Positions 1 to 8,965 of a DNA stretch of 64,000 bases are shown here, in pieces. Source of the stretch: Mycobacterium mantenii. GTDB lineage: Bacteria; Actinomycetota; Actinomycetes; Mycobacteriales; Mycobacteriaceae. Under the pieces are notes generated by a model. The model was not told where the DNA came from. It was given only the letters and a program-made list of their open reading frames with translations, and did not search any database. Location: the NCBI RefSeq assembly GCF_010731775.1, contig NZ_AP022590.1:2170001-2234000 (forward strand). The letters are read 5' to 3'. Both the position numbers and the translations under genes were made by a program. Every line of letters starts with the position of its first letter. Position 1 is the stretch's first letter.

Positions 1-1251
1 GTAGTGGGTGATGTGCACCAACGCCGTCTGGTGCCGTTGCGCGAGCCCAGATAGCACGCCCAGCAAGGCATCTCGGCCCTGCTGGTCGACCATGGTGGTG
101 ACCTCGTCGGCGATGAGCAGCGCGGGATCCCGCGCCAACGCGGCCGCGAGCGCGAGGCGCTGCAGCTCCCCGCCCGACAAACTTCCGGTGTCGCGTTCGG
201 CGAGTCCGTCGAGGCCGACCTCTTGCAGCAATTGGTCGACGTCGATCTCGGCGTCCGGGGGCAAACCCCACACCACGTCGTCGGCGACCCTGGTGCCCAG
301 GACCTGGCTTTTGGGGTGCTGCAGGACAATTGCCGTGCCGCCCATCTCGCCGAGTCCGACCGTCCCCGGGCGCTCGACGCTGCCCGCCGTCGGTGACCGG
401 CCGGCCAGGATCAGCATCAACGTGGTCTTGCCGGAACCGTTGGCGCCGGTCACCGCGATGTGCTCGCCGGCCTGGATGTCGAGGCTGATCTCGCGCAGCG
501 CGTCTCGCTCGGCTCCGGGGTAGCGAAACCGCACGTTGTTCAACCGCACCGGCACCGGCCCCACCGGAGCGCCCTGAGTTCGCGGATCGCCGGAGGCATC
601 CAGCTTGTGCACGTCAGGGATTTTGCACATCCGCTCCAACAGGCGAGACAGCGCCGACCAGCTGATGAACGACACGATGACGACCAACAGGACCATGTAG
701 GGGAAAATCAGCAACGGCCAGTGCTGTATCCCGTCGGCGACGTACCGCTTCAGCCCAACGCCGACACCCTGCAGGTGGACCCAATTCAGGAATGCCGCGA
801 CCCCGTTGGCGTTGGCGGTGATGACGTCGAAGAACAAGTGCCGCAACCGGGTCAGCACCGCCAGCACCGCGACCCATCCGGCGCCCCAGAGGACTCCGGC
901 GATCAACGACAACAGGGCTACCGTCGGCAAGCCCCGGCCCTTGCGCTTGACGATTCCGCACAATCCGCCGACCCAGGCGCAATCGATGAGCATGAACAGA
1001 CTGCCCAGCCCGGCGATCAAGAACGCGATCACTCCACCGGCTACCGTCGCGGCCATCAGCGCTCGGGGACGGTAGCGGTAGGCCAGCAGCCCCATGGGCA
1101 CCGTGCCCAGCACGCCCAGCCCCTGAGCGAATGGGATTACGGCGGCGAGGATCTCGATCGCGGCACAGAGGGCCCCCATAACCGCGGCCTGAGCCAACTC
1201 GTTCGGCCGCAGCGACCCTTCCCCAGATCGCCGAAAACGCAGCAAGGTCAC
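1..1251 (-). CDS. ECF/cobalt-type ABC transporter, fused membrane and ATPase protein (Rv2326c-like), partial
   Basis: The gene runs off the left window edge, so only its N-terminal part is present. The product starts with several hydrophobic helices (roughly residues 15-190), including stretches such as [15 protein letters not shown], and then an ABC ATPase whose Walker [10 protein letters not shown], lies at about 430-460. This order, membrane part then ATPase, is that of the M. tuberculosis Rv2326c family, which are fused energy-coupling-factor transporters with a second ATPase further on. The substrate is not evident. I chose the GTG at 1251 (protein begins [11 protein letters not shown]); a GTG at 1311 would add 20 residues. 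It is transcribed divergently from the MarR gene. Confidence 0.85.
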   Translation of the reverse strand, partial: MTLLRFRRSGEGSLRPNELAQAAVMGALCAAIEILAAVIPFAQGLGVLGTVPMGLLAYRYRPRALMAATVAGGVIAFLIAGLGSLFMLIDCAWVGGLCGIVKRKGRGLPTVALLSLIAGVLWGAGWVAVLAVLTRLRHLFFDVITANANGVAAFLNWVHLQGVGVGLKRYVADGIQHWPLLIFPYMVLLVVIVSFISWSALSRLLERMCKIPDVHKLDASGDPRTQGAPVGPVPVRLNNVRFRYPGAERDALREISLDIQAGEHIAVTGANGSGKTTLMLILAGRSPTAGSVERPGTVGLGEMGGTAIVLQHPKSQVLGTRVADDVVWGLPPDAEIDVDQLLQEVGLDGLAERDTGSLSGGELQRLALAAALARDPALLIADEVTTMVDQQGRDALLGVLSGLAQRHQTALVHITHY

Positions 1252-1332
1252 TTGGGCGATTCTGCCAGCCGGGCGCAGGAGTGTCCGCTGAAGACCGGTT
1301 TTGCGCGGCACGCGCCGTCTTTTCGCCCTCGC

Positions 1333-1359
1333 TTAGCAAAGCTATGCAACCATGGATGC
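1333..1359. promoter_or_regulatory. Candidate MarR operator between the divergent genes
   Basis: Two dyads sit just before the marR start codon: TAGC-AAA-GCTA at 1334-1344, and a near-perfect 14-mer GCAACCATGGATGC at 1346-1359. Autoregulating MarR proteins usually bind such dyads in the shared divergent promoter. The binding role is inferred. Confidence 0.4.
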
Positions 1360-1848
1360 ATGGACAACGTCGTCGATACCGCAAAGCTCGAGGGAACGCA
1401 GGGACTGGGAGCCGACCTGCTCGCCGTGGTCGCGCGGCTCAACCGGCTGGCCACCCAGCGCATCCAGATGCCGTTGCCTGCGGCGCAGGCCAGGCTGCTG
1501 GCCACCATCGAAGCCCACGGCGAAGCCCGCATCGGTGATCTCGCCGCCGTCGATCACTGCTCGCAGCCGACGATGACGACGCAGGTGCGCCGACTCGAGG
1601 AGGCTGGCCTGGTCACCCGGATGGTCGACCCGGGAGATGCGCGCGCGGTCCGAATCCGCATCACAGCCGAGGGCAGGCGCACGCTCAACGCGGTCCGGGC
1701 CGACCGCGCCGCCGCGATCGAACCGCAATTGGCGCTGCTCGACCCCAACGATCGTCAGGTGCTGATGCAAGCGGTCGACGTGTTGCGCGGACTCCTCGAC
1801 AACGCCTCGCTCGCCACCTCCCTCGCGGGCCGCCGCAACACGCTGTGA
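1360..1848 (+). CDS. MarR-family transcriptional regulator (Rv2327-like)
   Basis: This 162-residue protein has the MarR winged-helix layout: an N-terminal dimerisation helix, a helix-turn-helix around residues 55-85 (IGDLAAVDHCSQPTMTTQVRRL) and the wing with the DPGDARAVRIRITAEG motif typical of the family. The ATG at 1360 was chosen because MarR similarity begins there; the open frame extends far upstream only as a shadow of the opposite gene. Its position next to the divergent ECF transporter is conserved in M. tuberculosis and suggests it controls that transporter or itself. The ligand is unknown. Confidence 0.9.
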   Translation: MDNVVDTAKLEGTQGLGADLLAVVARLNRLATQRIQMPLPAAQARLLATIEAHGEARIGDLAAVDHCSQPTMTTQVRRLEEAGLVTRMVDPGDARAVRIRITAEGRRTLNAVRADRAAAIEPQLALLDPNDRQVLMQAVDVLRGLLDNASLATSLAGRRNTL

Positions 1849-1979
1849 ACGGCGCGAGCCTGGTAACTGGAGCTGGGGCGAGGGTAGACACGTAAGCGAG
1901 CACGGCGCCCGGTGCATGAGGCGGGGCGGTCCTGACGGCGAGACACATCGAGCTGACCGGCGACGAAAGGTAGACGGCC

Positions 1980-4385
1980 ATGCCGACCGAGGCTTCGGCC
2001 CTTGCGGCCTCGCTGACCGTATGGGCCGGACCGACGAGGTATGTCTTCACCCCGGGCCGCGACGTGGTGGTGGGCTACGGCCCGGGATGTGACCTCCCGC
2101 TGGAGCGCCTGGGCAATCCCCCGCAACCGCCGCCGGCGCCGCGCGTGGACGTGATCCTGCGGTTCACGGGAACTCAGTGGGTGGCCATTGATCTGAGCCG
2201 CCGCGGCATCTTCGTCAACGGATCCCGGGTGCCGACGGTCGAGATCCGCGACGGGCTGGGGATCACCATCGAGGACCCCCAGCGCGGTCCGCGCCTGGCC
2301 TTTCAAACCGCGCCGGCGGCCACACCACCCGGACCGCCCGCAGCGCCGCAGCCGGGTCGCCCGAACGAGCCCGACCCGCGGATACCCACCCAGAGCGCCA
2401 CCCAGCGCATGCCCGTCGTCGCGCCCCCACCGCCCGCCGCCCAGCAGCCCGGCCCGCCGCCACCACCTCCCCCTGCAGCGGCGCCCCCACCCGCGGCGCC
2501 CCCGGCTCAGCCACCGGTCGCGCCGATGACCCCGCCCGCCGCGGACCACGAGCAGCACAAGGGCCCGAGTCTGATCGAGCGCATGGTGACCAGCAAGCTG
2601 CGCGCCCAGCGCCCCTCCTTCCGCACCGAGGAACCCAACTCCACCTATCGCCTGCCGCTGCGATCCGCGTCGCGCACCACCGGGGCGACCGCCTACCAGC
2701 TGGGGCTGACGGTCGACGGGCACGAGACGCTGTCGGGCATCTCGTTCACCGTGCGTCCCGGCGCCATGACCGCGGTCATCGGGCCGTCGGCCGCACGTAA
2801 TTCCGCGCTGCTCGCGCTGCTGGCCGGCACCAGGAAACTCAGCTCTGGGCGCATCACCGTGGACGGACACGACGTCCACGCCGAACCGGAATCCATGCGT
2901 ACCCGCATCGGGGTGGTCACGCGAGACGACCGCCTGCACCGGCAGCTCACCGTCGCGCAAGCGGTGCAGTATGCCGCCGACATGCGGCTGCCACCGGACA
3001 CCGTGCCCGAGCAACGCGACCGCGTGGTCAGCCAAGTCCTCGACGAACTCGGGCTGACGCCGCACCGGGACACCCGAATCCGCCGACTCTCACCCGAGGT
3101 GCGCCGGTGCACCGCCCTGGCGGTCGAGCTGATCACCCGGCCGAGTCTGCTCGTGGTCGACGAACCCACCGCCGGACTGGATGCGGCCCAACAACGTCAC
3201 GTCATGGCGGTCCTACGGCACCAGGCCAATATCGGCTGCGCCGTCGTGGTCGCGATCTCGGCACGCACCTCGCTCACCGACGTCAACGCGTGCGACCAGG
3301 CGCTGGTGCTCACCGCCGCGGGCAAACCGGCGTATCTCGGAACGCCCCTGCAGATCGAGTCCGCGCTGGGCACCAGCGACTGGTCGAGAGTCCTCGGGCA
3401 GGTCGGCGCCGATCCCGAGGGAGCCCACCGCGCCTTTCGTACGTGGTCGCAGACGGCGGCACCGACCACGCCGCCGGACGTCGCGGCGCCGTGGCCACCG
3501 CCGCCCGGGCTGCCGCCTGGCCGGCAGATCCGGTTGCTGGCCCGACGCGAGGTCCACCTACTCCTCGGCGATCGCATCTACTTCGCATTCCTGGCGATCC
3601 TGCCGTTCGTGTTGGCGGGGTTGGCCCTGCTGATCCCGGGGAGTTCCGGGCTGACGCGGCCCGACCCGGGCAACACCAACGCGCACGAGGCCATCGAGAT
3701 CCTGGCCGCCTTCAACATCGCCGCGGTAATCATCGGCACCGCGCTGACCGTCCACGCCCTGGTTTGCGAGCATCGCATCTTCCGGCGCGAGCAGGAGGTC
3801 GGTCTGTCCGCGCCGGCCTACCTCGCCGCCAAGATCACCGTGTACGCCCTGACCGCGGCCGTGTGGACGGCCGCCGTGTTCGCGATCGTCATCGCGGTCA
3901 AGGGCGAGCCGGGACACAGCGCCGTCCTGCTGCACAACGCCACGGTCGAGCTGTACGTGAGTGTGGCCGTCACCGCGATCGTATCCGCGGTCATCGGCCT
4001 CGCGCTGTCGTCGCTGGGGAAGTCGCTGCGGGAGGTCCTGCCGCTGGTGATTCCGGTGATCCTGGCGTCTGCGCTGTTCAATGGGAGCCTGGTGCAGCTG
4101 GTGAGCGTGTGGGGCCTGCAGCAGATCAGCTGGTTCGTGCCGGCCCAGTGGGGTTTCGCGGCCGCGGCGTCCACCACGAATCTGCGCAGGGTCGACTCCC
4201 TGGCCGCAAACGCGTTGACGTGGACCCACTACAGCGGCTGGTGGGTGTTCGACATGGGGATGCTCGTGCTGTTCGGCGTGATCGCGGCCGGGTTCACGCT
4301 GTACCGGCTGCGCTCGCCCCTCGGCGGAAACCGCAACCCGCCCTCGGATCGCGAACCCCCGCAAGCCCGGCACCCCGAGCGCTGA
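1980..4385 (+). CDS. FHA-domain ABC half-transporter with degenerate ATPase motifs (Rv1747-related)
   Basis: This 801-residue protein has, in order, one forkhead-associated domain (about 10-110), a long proline-rich linker (about 115-190), an ABC ATPase domain (about 225-460) and an ABC-2 type membrane domain with about six helices (about 530-780). Rv1747 of M. tuberculosis has a related plan with two FHA domains. FHA domains bind phosphothreonine, so control by Ser/Thr kinases is likely. The ATPase domain is unusual. Walker A reads GPSAARNS (residues 268-275) with Asn where Lys is required, the signature reads LSPEV instead of LSGGQ, and the switch histidine is missing, while Walker B (LLVVDEPTAGLD) is intact. 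It may not hydrolyse ATP. The substrate is unknown. Confidence 0.88.
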   Translation: MPTEASALAASLTVWAGPTRYVFTPGRDVVVGYGPGCDLPLERLGNPPQPPPAPRVDVILRFTGTQWVAIDLSRRGIFVNGSRVPTVEIRDGLGITIEDPQRGPRLAFQTAPAATPPGPPAAPQPGRPNEPDPRIPTQSATQRMPVVAPPPPAAQQPGPPPPPPPAAAPPPAAPPAQPPVAPMTPPAADHEQHKGPSLIERMVTSKLRAQRPSFRTEEPNSTYRLPLRSASRTTGATAYQLGLTVDGHETLSGISFTVRPGAMTAVIGPSAARNSALLALLAGTRKLSSGRITVDGHDVHAEPESMRTRIGVVTRDDRLHRQLTVAQAVQYAADMRLPPDTVPEQRDRVVSQVLDELGLTPHRDTRIRRLSPEVRRCTALAVELITRPSLLVVDEPTAGLDAAQQRHVMAVLRHQANIGCAVVVAISARTSLTDVNACDQALVLTAAGKPAYLGTPLQIESALGTSDWSRVLGQVGADPEGAHRAFRTWSQTAAPTTPPDVAAPWPPPPGLPPGRQIRLLARREVHLLLGDRIYFAFLAILPFVLAGLALLIPGSSGLTRPDPGNTNAHEAIEILAAFNIAAVIIGTALTVHALVCEHRIFRREQEVGLSAPAYLAAKITVYALTAAVWTAAVFAIVIAVKGEPGHSAVLLHNATVELYVSVAVTAIVSAVIGLALSSLGKSLREVLPLVIPVILASALFNGSLVQLVSVWGLQQISWFVPAQWGFAAAASTTNLRRVDSLAANALTWTHYSGWWVFDMGMLVLFGVIAAGFTLYRLRSPLGGNRNPPSDREPPQARHPER

Positions 4386-4486
4386 GTTCGGTCGCCAGCG
4401 GTTGCGGCCGTCGCGGCATTTCCTTCGCCGACATGAACTGTCGTCGATGTTCGCCTGCGACCCGAACCGCCCATTACTGTCGGCTT

Positions 4487-6439
4487 ATGGCGCCTGAAAC
4501 GACTACCACTGCCGAGTACCTGCGCAACGCCTTGGACGGGCGCTGGCGCGATGTCAGAAACCGGATGCGCGACACCCTCACCGAGGACCTGTTCCGCCCG
4601 CACTACACACCGAACACCGTGATCGCCCGCACCAAGGTGGCGGAGCAGATGCGAATCATGGCGGCGTTCGGCGCGGCGGCCGACAGTTTCAAGAAAGAAC
4701 ACGGCGGCACCGGCGACGTCGGTGCGGCGATCACGATGATCGAGATGCTGGCGATGTCGGACCTGTCGCTGATGGTGAAGGCCGGCGTGCAGTGGGGGTT
4801 GTTCGGCGGGGCCGTGGAGAATCTGGGCACCGAGCGCCACCACGAGACCTACGTGCCCAAGATCATCAGCCTGGAGTTGCGCGGCTGTTTCGCGATGACC
4901 GAGACCGGACACGGCAGCGACGTGCAGTCGCTGGAGACCACCGCGACCTACGACGCGCAGACCCAAGAGTTCGTCATCGACTCCCCCACCCCGTCGGCCC
5001 GCAAGGACTACATCGGCGGCGCCGCCGAAACCGCAACCATGGCAGCCGTTTTCGCGCAACTGATCACTACTGAGGACGGCAAGCCGGTCAATCACGGTGT
5101 GCACTGCGTCCTGGTCCCGATCCGCGACGAGGACGGCAACGACCTGCCCGGCGTCACCACGTCGGACTGCGAATACAAGGGCGGACTGCCCGGCGTCGAC
5201 AACGGCCGCATCGTGTTCGACCACGTCCGCGTCCCGCGGGTCAACCTGCTGAACAAGTACGGCGACGTCGCGGCCGACGGCACGTACAGTTCGCCGATCG
5301 ACAACCCGAACCGCCGGTTCTTCACCATGTTGGGCACCCTGGTCCGCGGACGGATCACCGTGGGCGGCAGCGCCGGCGCCGCCGGCCGGGTGGCGTTGGA
5401 TATCGCCACCCGATATGCATTGCAGCGCAGGCAGTTCAGCGCACCCGATGACGGTTCCGAGGTGCTGATCATGGACTACCTGGTGCACCAGCGGCGACTG
5501 TTTCCGTTGATCGCCAAGTCGTACGCGCTGCAGTTCGCGCAGAACGAGCTGGTCGGCAAGTGTCATGACGTGCAGAGCGCGGACGCGCCCGACGCGGACG
5601 AGCAGCGCGAACTGGAAGCGCGTGCCGCCGGGCTGAAGGCCGCCAACACCTGGCATGCCAGCCGCGCGATCCAAGAGTCCCGCGAGGCCTGCGGCGGCGC
5701 CGGCTACATGGCCGAGAACAGGCTGATCGGGCTACGGGGCGACACCGACGTCTTCACCACGTTCGAGGGCGACAACCACGTGCTGACCCAGCTGGTGGCC
5801 AAGGAGCTGCTGACCGCCTACGCCGACGACATCAAGAGCATGAGCCCGGTCGAATGGGTTCGCTTCGCCGCCAACACCGTTGGCGAACGCGTCGTCAAAC
5901 GCACTGCGGCAGAAGCGATCATCCAAACCATCGTGGATGCCCGCCAGGACAGCGAGGAAGAGGGCAGCCTGTTCAACCGCGGCACCCAGATCAAGATGTT
6001 CGAGGACCGCGAGGAATACCTGCTGGCCTCCGTGGCACGCCGGCTGCAGGCCAAATCCAAAGAGATGTCCGAATTCGACGCGTTCAACTCGGTGCAGGAC
6101 CACGTAATACACGCGGCCAGCGCGCACATCGACCGCGTCGTGCTCGAGGCATTCGTCGCCGGGATCGACGCATGCCCCGACGAGGAGGCCCGCGAACTAC
6201 TCGGCATCTTGTGCGACCTGTACGCGCTCTCGGTGATCGAGGACGACAAGGCCTGGTACATCGAGCACCGCTACCTGTCCACCGAGCGCGCCAAGGCGGT
6301 CACCCGGGGAATCAACGATCGCTGCCGGGCGCTGCGCCCGCACGCCGAGACGGTGGTCGACGGTTTCGGGGTCCCAGAGCAGCTGCGTTACGCGGAGATG
6401 CTGCATCCGGAGAATCTGTCCGAGGCCCTCACGAGTTGA
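4487..6439 (+). CDS. Acyl-CoA oxidase/dehydrogenase-like flavoprotein
   Basis: The 650-residue product has the acyl-CoA dehydrogenase fold: a helical N-terminal domain, the FAD/substrate-binding stretch CFAMTETGHGSDVQ (about residues 138-151) and a helical C-terminal domain containing CGGAGYM. It is longer than ordinary FadE proteins (about 380-400), having an extra C-terminal region of over 200 residues as in peroxisomal acyl-CoA oxidases. It probably oxidises acyl-CoA esters to enoyl-CoA using FAD. Whether the electron acceptor is oxygen or ETF cannot be told from sequence. The start at 4487 follows the FHA-ABC gene by about 100 bp. The 3' end overlaps the convergent narK gene by 11 bp. Confidence 0.88.
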   Translation: MAPETTTTAEYLRNALDGRWRDVRNRMRDTLTEDLFRPHYTPNTVIARTKVAEQMRIMAAFGAAADSFKKEHGGTGDVGAAITMIEMLAMSDLSLMVKAGVQWGLFGGAVENLGTERHHETYVPKIISLELRGCFAMTETGHGSDVQSLETTATYDAQTQEFVIDSPTPSARKDYIGGAAETATMAAVFAQLITTEDGKPVNHGVHCVLVPIRDEDGNDLPGVTTSDCEYKGGLPGVDNGRIVFDHVRVPRVNLLNKYGDVAADGTYSSPIDNPNRRFFTMLGTLVRGRITVGGSAGAAGRVALDIATRYALQRRQFSAPDDGSEVLIMDYLVHQRRLFPLIAKSYALQFAQNELVGKCHDVQSADAPDADEQRELEARAAGLKAANTWHASRAIQESREACGGAGYMAENRLIGLRGDTDVFTTFEGDNHVLTQLVAKELLTAYADDIKSMSPVEWVRFAANTVGERVVKRTAAEAIIQTIVDARQDSEEEGSLFNRGTQIKMFEDREEYLLASVARRLQAKSKEMSEFDAFNSVQDHVIHAASAHIDRVVLEAFVAGIDACPDEEARELLGILCDLYALSVIEDDKAWYIEHRYLSTERAKAVTRGINDRCRALRPHAETVVDGFGVPEQLRYAEMLHPENLSEALTS

Positions 6440-7847
6440 CGGGCTGGTCGGCGATCGCCTCCCAGCCCGGCCGGCCCGGCACCTGGTAGGCCCGCTGTGG
6501 CCGCACGTACCTCGCCCAGGTCAACATCGCCGCGGCGACGTAGCAGATCGTGAAAGCCCAAAACGCAGGCGTTTCGGTGCCGGCGGTGGCGTATGACTCC
6601 CGCAGCGCCAGGTTTATCACCATGCCGCCGAGTGCGCCGAACGATCCGGCGAACCCGATCAACGCCGCCGACCTGGCGCGTTCCCAGTGGCGGCGCTCGG
6701 TGTTGGTGAGGTTCAGCGCGCGGCTGCGCTCGGCGAAGATCGAGGGGATGAGCTTGAATACCGATCCCTTGCCGACGCCGCAGAAGATGAACAGGGCGAT
6801 GAATCCGGCGATGTAGCCCGCGGTCGTGTAGAGCGACACCGGTGCGCCCGGGGCGCGGGTCAGGTCGTCGTGGGTGCTGACCGCCACCAAGAACCCCCCG
6901 GCGACGATCATCGCGACCAGCACGGTGAGGGTGACGCGGCCGCCGTCGAAGCGGTCCCCCAGCTTGCCGCCGATAACCCGCGCCACCGATCCGAGCAGCG
7001 GTCCGATGAAGGCGATCTCGGCGGCATGCAGCGCCGCCTGCCCGTGGGTCTGCCCGCCGGCGATCAGGTTGTGCGCAATCACCTGGCCGAACGCGAACGC
7101 GAACCCGATGAACGAGCCCGAGGCGCACATGTAGAGGAACGAGATTCCCCAGGTATCAGGAACCGAAAGTACGGAGCGCACGTGAGCAACGTCGATGACG
7201 TGGTCCAGGTTGTCCATGAACAGCGCGGCGCCGACCCCGACAACGGCCAAAAGCACCAGGTAGACGGCGCACACCCAGTACGGCGCCTGGTTTCCCGCGG
7301 TGGCCAGGACGACCAACCCGACGGCCTGGATGCTCGCCGCGCCCAGATTGCCGATTCCGCCGGTCAGACCCAGCGCGAAGCCCTTGCGACGCTGGGGAAA
7401 GAAGGATTCGACGTTGGCCAGCGAAGCCGCGTAGTTTCCGCCGCCCAGGCCTGTCAACGCGGCGCAGACCAGGTACGGCCACAGCGGCAGGCCGGGGTGC
7501 GCCAACAACACGATGGCGCCCACCGTAGGGATCAGGAGCACCAGCGACGACAACACCGCCCAGTTGCGGCCGCCCAGCCGGGCCGTGGCCATGGCGTAGG
7601 GAATCCGCACAAGCGCCCCCACCAATGCCGCGGTGGCGCCCACCAACAGCTTGTCGCCGGTGGAGAAACCGTAGACGGACTGCGGCATGAACAGCACCAT
7701 CACCGACCACAGGTACCAGATGGAAAACGCGACGTGCATGGTCGCGATGGACCAGACCAGGTTGCGCCGGGCGATGCCCTTGTTACCGGCTTCCCATGCC
7801 ATGTCGTCTTCTGGATCCCAGTGCGCGATGCGTCGTGACCGCCCCAT
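6429..7847 (-). CDS. narK: NarK-family nitrate/nitrite transporter (MFS)
   Basis: This 472-residue polytopic protein has about 12 transmembrane segments and the NarK nitrate-signature glycine-rich stretches, for example GLGGGNYAASLANVESFFP and GGIGNLGA in the first half and FIFCGVGKGSVFKLIP in the second. It should import nitrate or export nitrite across the cytoplasmic membrane. The start is ATG at 7847 (MGRSRRIAHWDPED); a TTG one codon earlier is less likely. Its place beside lppP matches narK1 in M. tuberculosis. The large nitrate reductase gene lies just beyond lppP, so the two plausibly serve nitrate assimilation together. Confidence 0.92.
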   Translation of the reverse strand: MGRSRRIAHWDPEDDMAWEAGNKGIARRNLVWSIATMHVAFSIWYLWSVMVLFMPQSVYGFSTGDKLLVGATAALVGALVRIPYAMATARLGGRNWAVLSSLVLLIPTVGAIVLLAHPGLPLWPYLVCAALTGLGGGNYAASLANVESFFPQRRKGFALGLTGGIGNLGAASIQAVGLVVLATAGNQAPYWVCAVYLVLLAVVGVGAALFMDNLDHVIDVAHVRSVLSVPDTWGISFLYMCASGSFIGFAFAFGQVIAHNLIAGGQTHGQAALHAAEIAFIGPLLGSVARVIGGKLGDRFDGGRVTLTVLVAMIVAGGFLVAVSTHDDLTRAPGAPVSLYTTAGYIAGFIALFIFCGVGKGSVFKLIPSIFAERSRALNLTNTERRHWERARSAALIGFAGSFGALGGMVINLALRESYATAGTETPAFWAFTICYVAAAMLTWARYVRPQRAYQVPGRPGWEAIADQPVNS

Positions 7848-8183
7848 CAAACCTGCCTTCCAGCGTCAGTGTCCGCGGGCGTCACGTGTGGATGCCGGGG
7901 TCGTCCGGCCGCCACAGCGCATCGGGGGTTCCGCCGTGGCCGCCGGGCACTGGTTGTCCAGGATGGCAGGACTTCCCAAGTAAACCCCGCATCCGGCGAT
8001 GAGAATTTCCTGAGTGAACGCTGTCTAGGCCCATTGCGCGCGGTCCGAAATGCCTTCGCCCGTGGGCGGTTTTGATTCCTCGATCGCGACGAACCGCCGC
8101 CGCGGGCCGCGCCTGCGTGATCAGTCTGTGACACAACGCCATTGGGGGTGGCGGGTTCGCGCGAAAGTGATTGACGTGGAACG
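7848..8183. other. Intergenic region upstream of narK
   Basis: This stretch of about 335 bp lies between the narK start and the lppP stop. No reading frame in it looks like a protein. It must hold the narK promoter, but I could not single out a convincing box and saw no DosR-type palindrome. Confidence 0.5.
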
Positions 8184-8666
8184 TTATTGATTCGGAATCT
8201 TGCCAAGGGCCTGCAGCTTGCCGTCCGAGCCGATCCGGAACTTCACCGTTCCGATCCCGGTGGGACAGCACAGCTGATCATTTCCCTTCTGCCACTGGTA
8301 TTGGACGGTGACCGTGTCATCCGAGGGCGGTAGCACGGTTATATACGGCTTTGGGTTCGAGGTGGGGCTACCGAGCGGCATGTTGTGGTCAAAGAACAGC
8401 AGTTGCTGTGGACTCGATTCGCTGGCGATCGTCGGGATGATCTGCACCCAGAACAGCCGGCAGTTTCGCGTATGCCCCCGGCCGATTTCCACCCAGATGG
8501 TGCCGGGGATGGCGATGGGAACCGCGGTGATCGCCTGGCGCACGGTGTCGGCCGCGGGCCCGTCGGATTCCTTGCAGGTGTCGGGTCGGGCCTGCGGTGG
8601 CGGGGTCGACTTCCAGCCGCAGCCGGAGGCCAGCAAAACCAGAACGATCACAATGAGCTGACGCAC
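8184..8666 (-). CDS. lppP: LppP/LprE-family lipoprotein
   Basis: The 160-residue product begins with a lipoprotein signal peptide ending in the lipobox LASGC (Cys16), so it should be anchored to the outer face of the cytoplasmic membrane. The remainder resembles mycobacterial LppP, including four further cysteines that may form disulfides. Its function is unknown. Its position next to narK is conserved with M. tuberculosis Rv2329c-Rv2330c. The start is the GTG at 8666, which places the charged residue directly before the hydrophobic core. Confidence 0.88.
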   Translation of the reverse strand: MRQLIVIVLVLLASGCGWKSTPPPQARPDTCKESDGPAADTVRQAITAVPIAIPGTIWVEIGRGHTRNCRLFWVQIIPTIASESSPQQLLFFDHNMPLGSPTSNPKPYITVLPPSDDTVTVQYQWQKGNDQLCCPTGIGTVKFRIGSDGKLQALGKIPNQ

Positions 8667-8771
8667 GCGGTGAGCTTAGCGAAGACTGTGAATGTGCCGT
8701 CGGTTTGGTCAAAAACCCCGTGCCGAGGGGCGTTTCGCGGGGCGTGGTGAGTAACCTCGGGCGGGACGGAT

Positions 8772-8785
8772 GGTCAACGGTGACC
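8772..8785. promoter_or_regulatory. Inverted repeat upstream of the nitrate reductase gene
   Basis: GGTCA-ACGG-TGACC is a perfect 5-bp dyad about 180 bp before the nitrate reductase start. A GTAAC follows at once, so the segment loosely resembles a GlnR-type site, but the spacing is one base off the usual GlnR pattern. The regulatory role is inferred. Confidence 0.3.
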
Positions 8786-8965
8786 TGCGGTAACGCGAAT
8801 CTGAGCCGTCAATATCCCCGGCGAATTCACACAGGCCTACCGGCCGGTGAGAGGAAGAAGTAAAGCGGGGGAAATTTCGGGCAGCGGTGCCGAAACATGC
8901 CTGCTCCACAATGAACTCACCCGATACGGAGCTAACCCGTACGCACTCGATGGAGGGACGTAAGC

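Noticed and set aside
460..1848. A 462-residue plus-strand open frame covering the MarR gene
   Set aside because: Only the part from 1360 resembles a protein (MarR). The upstream part is antisense to the ECF transporter gene and is a shadow.
8781..8795. A GlnR-like box (GTGAC and GTAAC) before the nitrate reductase gene
   Set aside because: The spacing between the two AC elements is one base short of the GlnR pattern, so I only report the dyad as an uncharacterised inverted repeat.
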